Shown: positions 1 through 8,962, numbered from the stretch's first letter. The stretch: 21,854 bases of DNA from Oscillospiraceae bacterium (GCA_031264545.1 JAISDV010000182.1:1-21854); one strand, 5' to 3'. Numbers and translations: made by a program. The notes: generated by a model not told the origin, from the sequence alone.

Positions 1-751
1 CAGCCGCGTTTTTGACGCCCGCCCGCTCCAGGTCCGCGAGCATCCGGCGATAGCCCTCCCTGCCGGCCGAATGGACCAGGCCGAAAAAGGGCTTACCCAG
101 GGCCTTTGCGATAAAGCCCGCCATGACCCTGTTCATGAACGGGGCGCCGAGCGAGCCCCAGACGGAGACAAGCAGCGGCCTGTCGGGTTCAAGCCCCAGC
201 GCTTTTCGCGCCTCGGCCTTGTCCACATTCCGGAATTCCTGCCGGACAGGCGTCCCGGTCACAACAACGCGCTCCCTGTGCTTATAATACTGCCGGCTTT
301 CCTCAAAACCGACGAGAATCTTATCAGTCGTCCCGGCCAGCATTTTGGTCGTCAGTCCCGGAATGACGTTGCTCTCGTGCACGGCCGTCGGAATGCCGAG
401 ACCGCGCGCCGCCCTGAGCACCGGGTAGCAGACGTAGCCGCCGGTCCCTATCACGACGTCCGGCGCGAATTCGCGGATGATCCTTTTCGCCGCCGCCGTC
501 GCCGTGAGGACATTTTTGACAGTGTCCGCGTTATGCCTGATGCTCTCGAGACTCAGCTGTCTGCTGATATTCGTGATCTTTACGGTCCTGACCGGAAAGC
601 CCGCGCGTGGGACAAGCTCCGTCTCCATATGGCCCTCTGTACCGACGAACAGCAGCTCGCAGTCCGGCATCAGCTCCCGCAGCCGCTGCGCCACGCCGAG
701 CGCGGGGTTTATATGCCCCGCGGTGCCGCCGCAGGTAAAAATAAATCTCAT
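1..751 (-). CDS. murG: MurG, N-terminal 250 residues (cut by window edge)
   Basis: UDP-N-acetylglucosamine transferase that adds GlcNAc to lipid I to make lipid II on the inner face of the membrane. The N-terminus has the glycine-rich acceptor loop GGTAGHINPA (residues 8-17). Further along are GTGGYVCYP and HESNVIPG, all typical of the GT28 family. The loop usually written GGSxGA reads WGSLGA here; from memory this is a common clostridial variant. The frame is open to base 1, so about 110 C-terminal residues, including most of the UDP-GlcNAc domain, lie outside the window. The ATG at 751 is 20 bases after the ftsW stop. The nearest Shine-Dalgarno, GAGGAGG, is about 13 bases upstream, longer than ideal, but no other in-frame start fits the conserved N-terminus. 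Last visible gene of the division and cell wall operon. Confidence 0.96.
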   Translation of the reverse strand, partial: MRFIFTCGGTAGHINPALGVAQRLRELMPDCELLFVGTEGHMETELVPRAGFPVRTVKITNISRQLSLESIRHNADTVKNVLTATAAAKRIIREFAPDVVIGTGGYVCYPVLRAARGLGIPTAVHESNVIPGLTTKMLAGTTDKILVGFEESRQYYKHRERVVVTGTPVRQEFRNVDKAEARKALGLEPDRPLLVSVWGSLGAPFMNRVMAGFIAKALGKPFFGLVHSAGREGYRRMLADLERAGVKNAA

Positions 752-771
752 AGGGGGATCGACGCCTCCTC

Positions 772-1989
772 TCAGGATGGTTCGGACAAGGTCTGTTTGG
801 ACTTGACGCTTTCCGGCCGCCGTTTTTTTACGGCTCTTGTAACCGGTATATCGCGCGAGACGCTGAGTATAATACCCGCCTCACCGAGCTGTACCAGCAG
901 TGCGGAGCCGCCGTAGCTGAAAAACGGCAGCGAGATGCCCGTGCAAGGCACAAGATTGGTGCAGACCGCGACGTTGAGGATGACCTGCAGGGCAAGCAGC
1001 GAGGTAATGCCCGTGCAGACGAGAAAGCTGTACCGGTCGCGCGAGTGCATCGCTATCCAATAGCCGCGGACGACGAGCAGGGCAAAGATAAGCAGTATCA
1101 GCCCCGCGCCGACAAAGCCCAGTTCTTCGCTGATGATGGAAAAAATGAAGTCGTTGTGCTCCTCCGGCAGGTAGAGATATTTCTGCCTGCTCTGGCCGAG
1201 ACCGAGGCCGAAAAGCCCGCCGCTGCCGATGGCATAGAGTGACTGCACGATCTGATAGCCTGTATCACTCGGATCGCCGAAGGGATCCAGCCAGGCTGAG
1301 ATGCGCTCCGAGGAATATTGCAGCACCGTTATCGCGACCAGGAAAAGGCCGCCCACGCCGGCCAGTCCGCCGATAAACCAGAAGAGCCTGGCTCCGCCGA
1401 TAAACAGCATCACCGCGCCGACCAGGATGATGATGATCGAGGCGGACAGGTGCGGTTCCAGAAACAGAAGAACGACGATCACACCCAGTATGGCCGCGAA
1501 CGGGGCGACGCCGTATTTGAAGGTTCCCATAAGGTTTCCGTAGCGACAGATCAGAGTGGCGAAGGACAAAATGACCCCGATCTTCGCGATTTCCGACGGC
1601 TGAATGCTGATTCCGCCGACGAGGATCCAGCGTGTTCCGCCGCCGCCCGCCGAACCGATCACGAGCACCGCAGCGAGCAGGACGACTGCCGCGCCCAGCA
1701 CCCAGAGGGAAAACCTGCTGTAAAGCTTCAGCGGAACGCGCGAGGCGGCCAGCATCACCGCAACGCCCACCAGTGCGAAAACCAGCTGCCTTGTGAAATA
1801 ATAAGTCGCGTTGCCGCCGGTTTCCTTGCTCAGGTCGTAATAGGCGCTGGCATAGCTGGCGGAGAGCACCATGACCACGCCGACGCCCAGCAGCAGCAGC
1901 GTCAGCATGAGAAACGGCACATCGACAGGCCCGCGCGAAATTGTCAGGTCGCGGCTGTGATCCTTGAGCGTTCTTTCTGCGGTTTGCAC
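772..1989 (-). CDS. ftsW: FtsW/SpoVE-type SEDS peptidoglycan glycosyltransferase
   Basis: Polytopic membrane protein of 405 residues. SEDS proteins polymerise lipid II into glycan strands and work with a class B PBP, here probably the PBP encoded upstream. About ten hydrophobic segments are visible. Family signatures are PSEIAKIG (residues 131-138), the segment around SDTGYQIVQS (241-250), and EEHNDFIF, whose Asp280 matches the essential SEDS aspartate. The start is GTG, chosen because AAAGGAGG lies 8 bases upstream. It begins 42 bases after mraY, the place where murD usually sits. Sequence alone cannot separate the vegetative division role (FtsW) from the spore cortex role (SpoVE); position beside murG and FtsL fits either, and one protein may do both. 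Confidence 0.94.
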   Translation of the reverse strand: MQTAERTLKDHSRDLTISRGPVDVPFLMLTLLLLGVGVVMVLSASYASAYYDLSKETGGNATYYFTRQLVFALVGVAVMLAASRVPLKLYSRFSLWVLGAAVVLLAAVLVIGSAGGGGTRWILVGGISIQPSEIAKIGVILSFATLICRYGNLMGTFKYGVAPFAAILGVIVVLLFLEPHLSASIIIILVGAVMLFIGGARLFWFIGGLAGVGGLFLVAITVLQYSSERISAWLDPFGDPSDTGYQIVQSLYAIGSGGLFGLGLGQSRQKYLYLPEEHNDFIFSIISEELGFVGAGLILLIFALLVVRGYWIAMHSRDRYSFLVCTGITSLLALQVILNVAVCTNLVPCTGISLPFFSYGGSALLVQLGEAGIILSVSRDIPVTRAVKKRRPESVKSKQTLSEPS

Positions 1990-2031
1990 GGCTTCCGCCT
2001 CCTTTAACCGTTACGCTTGATCGCCGCCGCT

Positions 2032-3045
2032 TCAAACGGCGAACCTGTCCGATACGCCGAAAAACGACAGCAGGGCAAAAAGGGCGGATATGCCTGTAAA
2101 GAGCGCGAAAAGCTCTTTTTCCGTCCATTTTTTCCCCGTCCAGCCGCCTGCCTCAAGATGATGGTGGAAAGGCGCCATTTTGAACACCCTTTTTCCATGG
2201 CTGAGCTTGAAACAGCCGATCTGGATAATGTCGGAGAGCACCTCGAGAAGATACAGGATGCCCACCGTTACAATAATGAGCGGCATATCGAGGGCGATCG
2301 CCGTTCCGGCGACCGCCCCGCCGAGGAAAAGCGAGCCGGTGTCACCCATGAACACCTTGGCGGGATTGAAGTTGTAGATCAGAAAGCCGCACAGCCCGCC
2401 GAGAAGTCCCGCCGAGAAGATGCTGAGGGAGAGAAATTCCCTGCCCCAAACATAAGCCGTGGCGCAATAGAACAGAAAAACCGGGATCGAGGTGCCCGCC
2501 GCAAGGCCGTCCACCCCATCCGTGAGATTGACGGCATTGACCGTTGCCACAATCACAAAAATCAGAAAGGCGAAATAGAGCCAGGCCGGCATGATCCACT
2601 CAAGGCCCCAAAACGGGATGTAGAGGTTCGGCCTGATCAGCCCGAGGCTGCGCAGCAGATAGACAAACACCGCCGCGACCGCGACCTGAAGCAGGAACTT
2701 CTGCTTTGCCGTCAGGCCGAGGTTCCGTTTCTTTTTAAGCTTCTCGGCGTCGTCCAGAAAACCGATCACGCCGAAAGCCAGCGAGAGGCAGAGCACGATG
2801 ATGTGCGCGTAATCCCCTTCGGCGATGCTTTCGCGGCCGGCTGTCAGGCAGGCTGCGACAACGCCCGCGATAAAGATCACCCCGCCCATCGTCGGCGTTC
2901 CGGCCTTGGCCCTGTGCCAGGCCGGGCCGTCTTCCCTGATCGACTGCCCCGCCTTGAGCCTGCGGAGCCACATAACCACGAGTTTTCCTAAGATCGCGGA
3001 CGTTAAAAACGCTGTAATGAAAGCCGGAAGCAGCTTTTCTATCAT
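2032..3045 (-). CDS. mraY: MraY, phospho-MurNAc-pentapeptide transferase
   Basis: Integral membrane enzyme of 337 residues that transfers phospho-MurNAc-pentapeptide from UDP to undecaprenyl phosphate, making lipid I. The catalytic signatures are present: the Asp pair in FLDDAEK (D98, D99), NLTDGVDG (173-180), MGDTGS (233-238) and the histidine loop MAPFHHHLE (290-298). Length and about ten hydrophobic helices match the family. The ATG has GGAGGAGG about 10 bases upstream. It starts 42 bases after murE, so there is no room for murF, the usual neighbour. Confidence 0.97.
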   Translation of the reverse strand: MIEKLLPAFITAFLTSAILGKLVVMWLRRLKAGQSIREDGPAWHRAKAGTPTMGGVIFIAGVVAACLTAGRESIAEGDYAHIIVLCLSLAFGVIGFLDDAEKLKKKRNLGLTAKQKFLLQVAVAAVFVYLLRSLGLIRPNLYIPFWGLEWIMPAWLYFAFLIFVIVATVNAVNLTDGVDGLAAGTSIPVFLFYCATAYVWGREFLSLSIFSAGLLGGLCGFLIYNFNPAKVFMGDTGSLFLGGAVAGTAIALDMPLIIVTVGILYLLEVLSDIIQIGCFKLSHGKRVFKMAPFHHHLEAGGWTGKKWTEKELFALFTGISALFALLSFFGVSDRFAV

Positions 3046-3087
3046 CGGTTTGTTTCCTCCTCCAGTCGTTTCCCCGGACAGACACGG

Positions 3088-4542
3088 TCACGTCCGCTTC
3101 AGCTCTCCGAGATGCTCGGCCACAAGCTCTCTCTCGTCCATATGGCGCTTGGTTTTCCCGATTATCTGGTAGGTTTCGTGACCCTTGCCGGCAAGGATGA
3201 TGAGATCGCCCGCCCGGTGGCTGTCGATTGCATACGCGATCGCCTCGCGCCGGTCCTCGATCACCCTGTACCGGTTTTTCGGGACCTTGACGCCCGCGAG
3301 AATATCCGTGATGATCGCGCCCGGTTCCTCCGTCCTCGGGTTATCGGAAGTGATTATAGCATAGTCCGCAAGACTTGTCGCTATATCGCCCATAATCGGG
3401 CGTTTTGCCCTGTCCCGGTCGCCGCCGCAGCCAAAGAGTACGACCACTCTGCCCACTGCCACCTCCCGCATCGATCTGAGGACGTTTTCGAGCGCGTCCG
3501 GCGTGTGCGCGTAGTCGATCAAGATGGTGAAGTCGTCCGGCGTCGGCACGACCTCCACTCTGCCCTTGACGCCCTTCGCCGTACGGAGAGCCTCGCATAT
3601 CTGCGCGAGATCGAAACCGAGAAGCAGGCAGGCCGAAATGACGCCCATGGCATTATAGACCGAAAACCGGCCCGGGATTTCAAGATAGACCCGCTCGAGC
3701 CGGCCGCCCGTGAACGCGATAAACCGCACGCCCGACGGAGAGAGCCGGACGTCCTTGGCGATCAGGTCCGCTTCCGGCTTTGCTTCGGAATAAGTGAAAA
3801 CGAAGCCTTGGGCGCGCTCGGCCATATAGCCGCCCCACACGTCGTCCATATTGATCGCGGCGGCGCTGCAGCGCATGCAAAGCAGAGCCTTTGCGCCCGC
3901 ATATTCCGCCATCGTCCCGTGGAAATCAAGGTGGTCCTGCGTCAGGTTCGTAAAGACCGCGACCTCAAAATGCACGCCGGCCACCCGGTCAAGCGCGAGG
4001 GCGTGAGAGGAGACCTCCATAACGACGTATTTGCAGCCGCCGTCCGCCATCTCGCGGAAAAGCCTTTGCAGCTCATAGGCTTCCGGCGTCGTGCGTTCGG
4101 CCGGAAGCACGGCTGTGCCGATCATGTTCTGGTTCGTCCCGATCAGCCCAAGCTTTTCTCCGGTCAGAGTCTCCATGACATGCTTTATGAGCATCGTCGT
4201 CGTCGTTTTGCCGTTAGTCCCGGTCACGCCGATCAGCTTCATCTCCGCCGCAGGGTCGCCGAAATAGTTTCTCGAGACGAGGGCAAGCGCCTTCCGCGAA
4301 TCCGCGGTAAGAATATAGGGTATTTCCGTTTCCGGCCTTTCTTCGCAGAGTACAACGGCCGCGCCGGCTTCGGCAGCTTTGCCGATATACCGGTGTCCGT
4401 CGCTTTCAAAGCCGCGGACGGCGACGAAAAGGTCACCCTTTCGCGTCCGCCTGGAATCGTGGCTGACATCGCTGATCTCCATGTCCGGGCCGGCGCCGTA
4501 TTCCAGTATTTCAACATCCTTCAGCAAATCCCTGAGCTTCAT
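3088..4542 (-). CDS. murE: MurE, UDP-MurNAc-tripeptide synthetase (meso-DAP type)
   Basis: Cytoplasmic ATP-dependent ligase that adds the third stem-peptide residue to UDP-MurNAc-L-Ala-D-Glu. Visible motifs are the P-loop GVTGTNGKTTTT (about 105-117), EVSSHAL, TNLTQDHLDFHG, a lysine in EYAGAKA at the place of the carbamylated lysine, and GKGHE near 452. The substrate motif reads DNPR (about 400-403). In the family this arginine marks meso-diaminopimelate addition rather than lysine, so the wall is inferred to be DAP-type. Two adjacent ATG codons exist at 4545 and 4542. GAGG is 4 bases from the first and 7 from the second, so I chose the second, giving 484 residues. It follows the PBP gene by about 20 bases. 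Confidence 0.96.
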   Translation of the reverse strand: MKLRDLLKDVEILEYGAGPDMEISDVSHDSRRTRKGDLFVAVRGFESDGHRYIGKAAEAGAAVVLCEERPETEIPYILTADSRKALALVSRNYFGDPAAEMKLIGVTGTNGKTTTTMLIKHVMETLTGEKLGLIGTNQNMIGTAVLPAERTTPEAYELQRLFREMADGGCKYVVMEVSSHALALDRVAGVHFEVAVFTNLTQDHLDFHGTMAEYAGAKALLCMRCSAAAINMDDVWGGYMAERAQGFVFTYSEAKPEADLIAKDVRLSPSGVRFIAFTGGRLERVYLEIPGRFSVYNAMGVISACLLLGFDLAQICEALRTAKGVKGRVEVVPTPDDFTILIDYAHTPDALENVLRSMREVAVGRVVVLFGCGGDRDRAKRPIMGDIATSLADYAIITSDNPRTEEPGAIITDILAGVKVPKNRYRVIEDRREAIAYAIDSHRAGDLIILAGKGHETYQIIGKTKRHMDERELVAEHLGELKRT

Positions 4543-4563
4543 CATTGGTCCTCGCTTTTTACG

Positions 4564-6885
4564 TCAGTATCGGCCGAGATCGCTCTTGTCCGCGACGGTG
4601 ACCTCGATCACCGTTCCGTGCGCGGCAGCGGTTCCCGCGGCTATATTCTGACCGGTTACACGTACTGCGGCCGGATCCGTGAGCGGGCCGGAGGCCCGGA
4701 TGTAGAGTGCGTAAGCGCCGAGCTGCTGCCGAGCGACACTGTAGCTCAGATCAGTCAGATCCGGAACTGTTTCCAGCGCGGCCGACGGTTCCGCGCCGCA
4801 GTAGAGGATCACTTGGCTGCCCGCCGCAACGACGCTGTTGGCCGCCGGGATCTGCGCCGTGACCGCCGCGCTCGTACCGATAACGCGGAAGGTCAGCCCG
4901 CTGCTTTCGGCCTTCGCGCCGGCCTCGGCCGCAGTCATGCCCGTCAGCTCCGGAACCGTCTTGTCGACTGTCTGCAGCTCCTGCTCGGTGTACTGCGGCT
5001 CCTTGCCCATATAGGGCAGGATATCCGCAAACATCTTTCCGACGGTAGGCGCGCCCATCTGTCCGCCGCTGATATAAACGCCCGTGCTGCCTGGGCAGTC
5101 CAGCAGCACCAGAACGGCGATTTTCGGATCATCGATCGGCGCGACGCCGACAAAGGAAACAATGTACTCCTTTTCCCCGGTTTGCGCCTCCAAGACCGTA
5201 TTGGTGGAGGTTCCCGTTTTGCCGCCGATCCTGTAGCCCGCGACATAGGCATTTTTCCCCGTACCCTCGTTCTTATCGCCCACGACCTGCTCGAGCATCG
5301 CGCGGACCGTCCTGCTTGTTTCCTCACTGATGACCTGGCGAACGACCGTCGGCTCCGTTCTGGCATAGACGCTGCCGTCGGAATTGCGCACCTCCCGGAC
5401 AATATAGGGCTTCATCAGATAGCCGCCGTTCGTGCAGGCCGAAACCGCCGTGATGAGCTGCAGCGGGGTAATAGTGAAGGTCTGGCCAAAGGAGGCAGCG
5501 GCGAGCTGGGTTTTATTATTGGGGTTCTCGAATTTATTTGCCGGCCACCAGAGGCTGCCGGCTTCTCCTCCCAGGTCTATACCCGTTTTGCCTGTGAGCT
5601 GGTCGTCCGGGTCGACGGCTGCGTCGAAGAAGCCAAAGGCCTCGCAGTAATCATAAAACTTTTCCGCGCCCACACGCATACCGATGTCGACAAAGGCGAC
5701 GTTACAGGAATGCTGGAGTGCCTGAGTCAAGGTCTGTGCGCCGTGCCCTGGCGGCGACTTCCAGCACTTGACCGGATCGCGGCCCTCAACAGGCACGGAG
5801 CCGCCGCAGTAGAAGCTGTCGTTCAGGGAGACGGAGCCCTCGTTAAGCGCCATGGAAAGCGTCAGGATCTTGAAGGTCGAGCCGGGCTCATAGGTGTCGT
5901 TGATCGCCTTGTTGCGCCACTGCTTTCCCTGCGCCTCGCTGAGCAGCTCCGCCCTTTTCTCTTCATCCTGCTCCGCGTCGATCAGCGCCTGGATTTCGGG
6001 CGCGACCATCTGGTAATCGTTCAGGTCAAAGCTGCCGAGGCTCACCATCGCCAATATCTCGCCCGTCGTCACATCCATTGCGATCGCGGCCGCGCCGTTC
6101 TGCACATCGTAATCCCGAACAGCCTGCTCGAGATGCTTTTCCATGTAATATTGAATGGTCGAATCGATCGAAAGAACAATATCCTGCCCGTCCTCCGCGT
6201 CGTAGTAATCCTCGAAGCTGGTGAAGAGCATATCCGTCCCGGCGGCATTTTTCGCCCGGACGATACGGCCGTTGACGCCGCTCAGAATGTCGTCGTCATA
6301 ATGCTCAATACCGTAGAGGCCCGCATTTTCCGTTCCGACAAAGCCGATGACCTGGGCGGCCAGACTGCCGTATGGGTAATAGCGTTTGCTGTCCTCCTCA
6401 AGCTTGATGCCCTTCAGGTCATGCGTGTTTTTAAACGCACGCACCTGGTCAGAGACTTCCGGTTCGACTTTTCGCGCGATGGTCTGATACCAGGACTCGG
6501 TATCGGCGGCCCTGGCCAGGATGGTCTCATAGTCTACGCCTAAGATCTCCGAGAGGCCCTGGGCGATCAGCGTTGCGTCCTCCTCGTAGAGCTTGATCTC
6601 CGCGGGACTGATGTAAATATTGTCGACGCTCGCGCTCATCGCAAGAATTTTCATGTTCGTATCGTAGATGGTCCCGCGCGCCGCGGTGACCGTCGTCTTC
6701 CTGATCTGGTTCTCGATCGCGGCCGTTTCATAAAAACCGTGGTCTAAAACCTGCAGCTTAAACAGCCGCAGACCCAGCACCAGAAAAGCAACTATGCCGC
6801 ACACTATCAAAAGAAAAAGTGCGCGGCGGAGCATCATGGCGTTAGGCGTATCGGGAAAATTCAATTTTTGCCTCTTGTCCGGCAT
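4564..6885 (-). CDS. spoVD: Class B penicillin-binding protein with PASTA tail (PBP2B/SpoVD type)
   Basis: Membrane-anchored D,D-transpeptidase of 773 residues that cross-links peptidoglycan at the septum (PBP2B/FtsI role) or in the spore cortex (SpoVD role). Order: short cytoplasmic tail; one membrane helix at about 18-44; PBP dimer domain; transpeptidase domain with STFK (S336, K339), SCN (393-395) and KTGT (from K556); then two PASTA-like repeats from about residue 640, the second starting TVPDLTDLSY. The frame is open further upstream. I chose the ATG at 6885 because GGAGG sits 7 bases before it and the helix then falls in the usual place. FtsL upstream and FtsW downstream suggest a septal synthase complex. 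It is the only PBP gene in this cluster, so the spoVD symbol is less certain than the family. Confidence 0.9.
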   Translation of the reverse strand: MPDKRQKLNFPDTPNAMMLRRALFLLIVCGIVAFLVLGLRLFKLQVLDHGFYETAAIENQIRKTTVTAARGTIYDTNMKILAMSASVDNIYISPAEIKLYEEDATLIAQGLSEILGVDYETILARAADTESWYQTIARKVEPEVSDQVRAFKNTHDLKGIKLEEDSKRYYPYGSLAAQVIGFVGTENAGLYGIEHYDDDILSGVNGRIVRAKNAAGTDMLFTSFEDYYDAEDGQDIVLSIDSTIQYYMEKHLEQAVRDYDVQNGAAAIAMDVTTGEILAMVSLGSFDLNDYQMVAPEIQALIDAEQDEEKRAELLSEAQGKQWRNKAINDTYEPGSTFKILTLSMALNEGSVSLNDSFYCGGSVPVEGRDPVKCWKSPPGHGAQTLTQALQHSCNVAFVDIGMRVGAEKFYDYCEAFGFFDAAVDPDDQLTGKTGIDLGGEAGSLWWPANKFENPNNKTQLAAASFGQTFTITPLQLITAVSACTNGGYLMKPYIVREVRNSDGSVYARTEPTVVRQVISEETSRTVRAMLEQVVGDKNEGTGKNAYVAGYRIGGKTGTSTNTVLEAQTGEKEYIVSFVGVAPIDDPKIAVLVLLDCPGSTGVYISGGQMGAPTVGKMFADILPYMGKEPQYTEQELQTVDKTVPELTGMTAAEAGAKAESSGLTFRVIGTSAAVTAQIPAANSVVAAGSQVILYCGAEPSAALETVPDLTDLSYSVARQQLGAYALYIRASGPLTDPAAVRVTGQNIAAGTAAAHGTVIEVTVADKSDLGRY

Positions 6886-7031
6886 TTTGCTTCCTCCATC
6901 AGCCCCCCGGCAGAAGCCGGGCCTCATGCGCTCCATAGAAAGCGCTCCAGCCTTTCGCGCTCCGCCGGCTTGGGCCGCCGCGTTTTCAATTCGCCGCGCG
7001 GCCGTTTCCCGTCCGTAGTATCATACGCGTT
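6886..7031 (-). promoter_or_regulatory. Structured, repeat-bearing leader between ftsL and the PBP gene
   Basis: This 146-base gap is long for this operon, where other junctions are under 45 bases. On the minus strand it carries a hairpin with arms at 6973-6982 and 6995-7003 (9 pairs plus one bulged base). It also carries three copies of GGAGCGC starting 14 and 15 bases apart (on the plus strand GCGCTCC at 6928, 6942 and 6957). A second hairpin, CCCGGC-ttct-GCCGGG, lies at 6906-6921, just before the ribosome binding site. No U-tract follows either hairpin, so neither looks like a terminator. I see no clear sigma-A promoter. The regulatory role is a guess from the structure. Confidence 0.35.
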
Positions 7032-7589
7032 TTACTGCCGGAAATATTCCGCTATCGACGAAAGCGCGCCGAAAAGCCTGTCTCCGAAGCTCTCGCCGTC
7101 GTCCTCGCCGCCGAGCACGACGGCCTTGTCCGGAACCGCGCCTGAAAGATAGAACAGCTGCTCCTCCCTGGGCCTCTGCATACCCAGCTCACGCGTTGCG
7201 TATTTTTCGATTTCAGTCAGGTTGAAAGCCTTTTCGTATTCGATCAGAAGCCGGTTCTGCGCGACCTTCAGCTCACCCAGCTGCTGTTCGAGCTTTGCCG
7301 CAGTGTCCGTCACCTCGGTCAGCTGTATTTTCGCCATAAGTGTGAAGACCAGCAATACCGCCGCGCAGATATAGCCGATGACGGCCAGCGGCGCGACGCT
7401 CTGCCCGGTTTTTGCATACGTCTCGGCGACGGTCTGTTCCCTCAGCCTCGGCGCGGCGGGAATAACGACTTGCCTGTCGACAGGCCTGTCTGTCCTTCCG
7501 CTGTATGTGCCTTCCCTGCCGTAATCATAGGCAAGGCTCCCGTAAACCGTGTCCGCGCTGTATTTCGTGTTCCTTGCAGAAGCGGCCAT
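7032..7589 (-). CDS. ftsL: FtsL/DivIC-like cell division protein
   Basis: Bitopic protein of 185 residues in the ftsL position, right after rsmH and before the PBP gene. It has a polar N-terminal region of about 65 residues, one membrane helix (about 66-88), then a short coiled coil (about 89-122) ending in the septum-initiator motif EKYATRELGM (near 128-137), and an acidic C-terminal tail. Such proteins help the divisome activate the FtsW-PBP synthase outside the membrane. AAAGGAGG sits 6 bases before the ATG. The family diverges fast; position, topology and the ELGM motif support the call. It is longer than Bacillus FtsL (about 117 residues), mainly through the cytoplasmic head and the tail. 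Confidence 0.85.
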   Translation of the reverse strand: MAASARNTKYSADTVYGSLAYDYGREGTYSGRTDRPVDRQVVIPAAPRLREQTVAETYAKTGQSVAPLAVIGYICAAVLLVFTLMAKIQLTEVTDTAAKLEQQLGELKVAQNRLLIEYEKAFNLTEIEKYATRELGMQRPREEQLFYLSGAVPDKAVVLGGEDDGESFGDRLFGALSSIAEYFRQ

Positions 7590-7613
7590 TGCCGTCCTCC
7601 TTTCCGCAGTGTT

Positions 7614-8546
7614 CTAAACTCTTTCCGCTACCCGGAGCTTCGCGCTCCTTGATCTGGGGTTTTCCGCGATCTCCTTTTCCGTGGGGAGAAGCGGCTTTTT
7701 TGATACGCGCCTGAGCGTCCGCGTGAAGCCGCAGACGCAGACCGGGAAATCCGGCGGACAGCTGCAGCCGTTTTCTCTTGAAGCGATGGCGTTTTTTACG
7801 AGCCTGTCCTCAAGTGAATGGAAGGAAATAACGGCGAGCCTTCCGCCGGAGGCAAGCCTTTCGGCCGCTGTATCCAATACCTCGGAAAGGGCTTCCAGCT
7901 CGCCGTTGACCGCGATTCTCAGCGCCTGGAAGGTTCTTTTCGCCGGATGCTGCTTTTCCCGCCGCGCGACGGCAGGCATTGCGCCTTTTATGATCGCCGC
8001 AAGCTGAAGCGTGGTTTCTATGCGCGTATCTCCGCGGTGCCGCACGATCGCCTCGGCGATCCTGGGCGCATAGCGCTCCTCGCCGAAATCGTAGAATATG
8101 CGTTTGAGTCTCTCATAGGTCCAGTCATTTACGACGTCTGCCGCCGTAATCCTGTCATCCCGGTCCATCCGCATGTCCAGCGGCGCGTCCGCCATGTAGG
8201 AAAAGCCCCGTCCGGGGTCGTCGAGCTGCGGGGAGGACACGCCGAGGTCAAAAAGCATGCCGTCCGCTTTATCGACATTCAGCAAATCCAGTATCACGTC
8301 CAGCTCGCGGAAATTGCCGTGGATAAGGCTGACCCGCGCCATCAGCGGCCCGAGACGCAGGGGGGCTTTTTCAAGCGCCGCCGCATCCCTGTCGATCGCG
8401 ATAAGCCGGCCGCTCGATAAACGCCCTGCGATTGCGCAGGCGTGCCCGCCCATGCCGAGCGTCGCGTCCACATAAACGCCCTCCGGCTTGATGTTCAGAC
8501 TATCGATACATTCGCCCAACATGACCGGATAGTGTCCGTATTCCAC
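7614..8546 (-). CDS. rsmH: RsmH, 16S rRNA (cytosine-1402-N4)-methyltransferase
   Basis: SAM-dependent methyltransferase (MraW) that modifies C1402 in the decoding centre of the 30S subunit. The 310 residues carry HYPVML near the N-terminus, the SAM loop DATLGMGGH (27-35), DLGVSSPQLD (100-109) followed by GFSY (114-117) and DMRMD (124-128), and the late motif TFQALRIAVN. The start is GTG at 8546, overlapping the last codon of mraZ by one base. GGAGGAG about 10 bases upstream lies inside the mraZ coding end, so the two are probably translationally coupled. Confidence 0.97.
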   Translation of the reverse strand: MEYGHYPVMLGECIDSLNIKPEGVYVDATLGMGGHACAIAGRLSSGRLIAIDRDAAALEKAPLRLGPLMARVSLIHGNFRELDVILDLLNVDKADGMLFDLGVSSPQLDDPGRGFSYMADAPLDMRMDRDDRITAADVVNDWTYERLKRIFYDFGEERYAPRIAEAIVRHRGDTRIETTLQLAAIIKGAMPAVARREKQHPAKRTFQALRIAVNGELEALSEVLDTAAERLASGGRLAVISFHSLEDRLVKNAIASRENGCSCPPDFPVCVCGFTRTLRRVSKKPLLPTEKEIAENPRSRSAKLRVAERV

Positions 8547-8962
8547 TAGAATTCCAGCTCCTCCATAACGGCGGCAATGTTCTCCGGCGTGGTTTCGACG
8601 GCATTCACGGCAGTCCAGCTTTCGCTGTCCCAGAATTCCACGTGGTTATTGCAGCCGATGACCGCCACATTTTTGGTCAGTCCCGCAAAGTCCCGCAAAT
8701 TCTGCGGTATCAGTATCCGTCCCTGTCCGTCCGGCTCGCATTTTGCGGCGTAGGCGAAAAGGGGGCGCATTTTTCTCTGCTTAACATAGGGCATGGCGTC
8801 GACCTTTGCCGTAAACGCTGCCCAGCTTTCACCCGAGTAGGCGGAGAGACATTTATCCATCGAGAGGGTGACATAAAACAGACTGCCAAGCTCCTCGCGC
8901 AGACGCACCGGGATAGACAGACGCCCTTTTGCGTCCAGGCTGTGCTGGAATTCACCGGTCAC
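8546..8962 (-). CDS. mraZ: MraZ, transcriptional regulator of the division and wall cluster
   Basis: DNA-binding protein of 138 residues that forms rings and represses its own operon in species studied. It contains two SpoVT/AbrB-like halves with the paired signatures DAKGRLSIP (about 10-18) and DGQGRILIP (near 78-86). The start is GTG at 8962, with GGAGG 7 bases upstream and the conserved N-terminus MTGEFQHSLDAKGR following directly. It is first in the cluster, behind a sigma-A promoter and two TGGGG boxes, as expected for autoregulation. It overlaps rsmH by one base. Confidence 0.97.
   Translation of the reverse strand: MTGEFQHSLDAKGRLSIPVRLREELGSLFYVTLSMDKCLSAYSGESWAAFTAKVDAMPYVKQRKMRPLFAYAAKCEPDGQGRILIPQNLRDFAGLTKNVAVIGCNNHVEFWDSESWTAVNAVETTPENIAAVMEELEF

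Noticed and set aside
71..916. Plus-strand open frame opposite murG and the end of ftsW
   Set aside because: Shadow frame; the opposite strand encodes canonical MurG and FtsW motifs through the whole stretch.
3112..6543. Plus-strand open frame of 1143 codons opposite murE and the PBP gene
   Set aside because: It mirrors two well-recognised genes, has no ribosome binding site or family likeness, is rich in Arg, His and Asp, and crosses the gene boundary. High GC content explains the lack of stops.
6906..6921. CCCGGC hairpin before the PBP gene as a terminator
   Set aside because: No U-tract follows, and a ribosome binding site and start codon come directly after; kept only as part of the leader.
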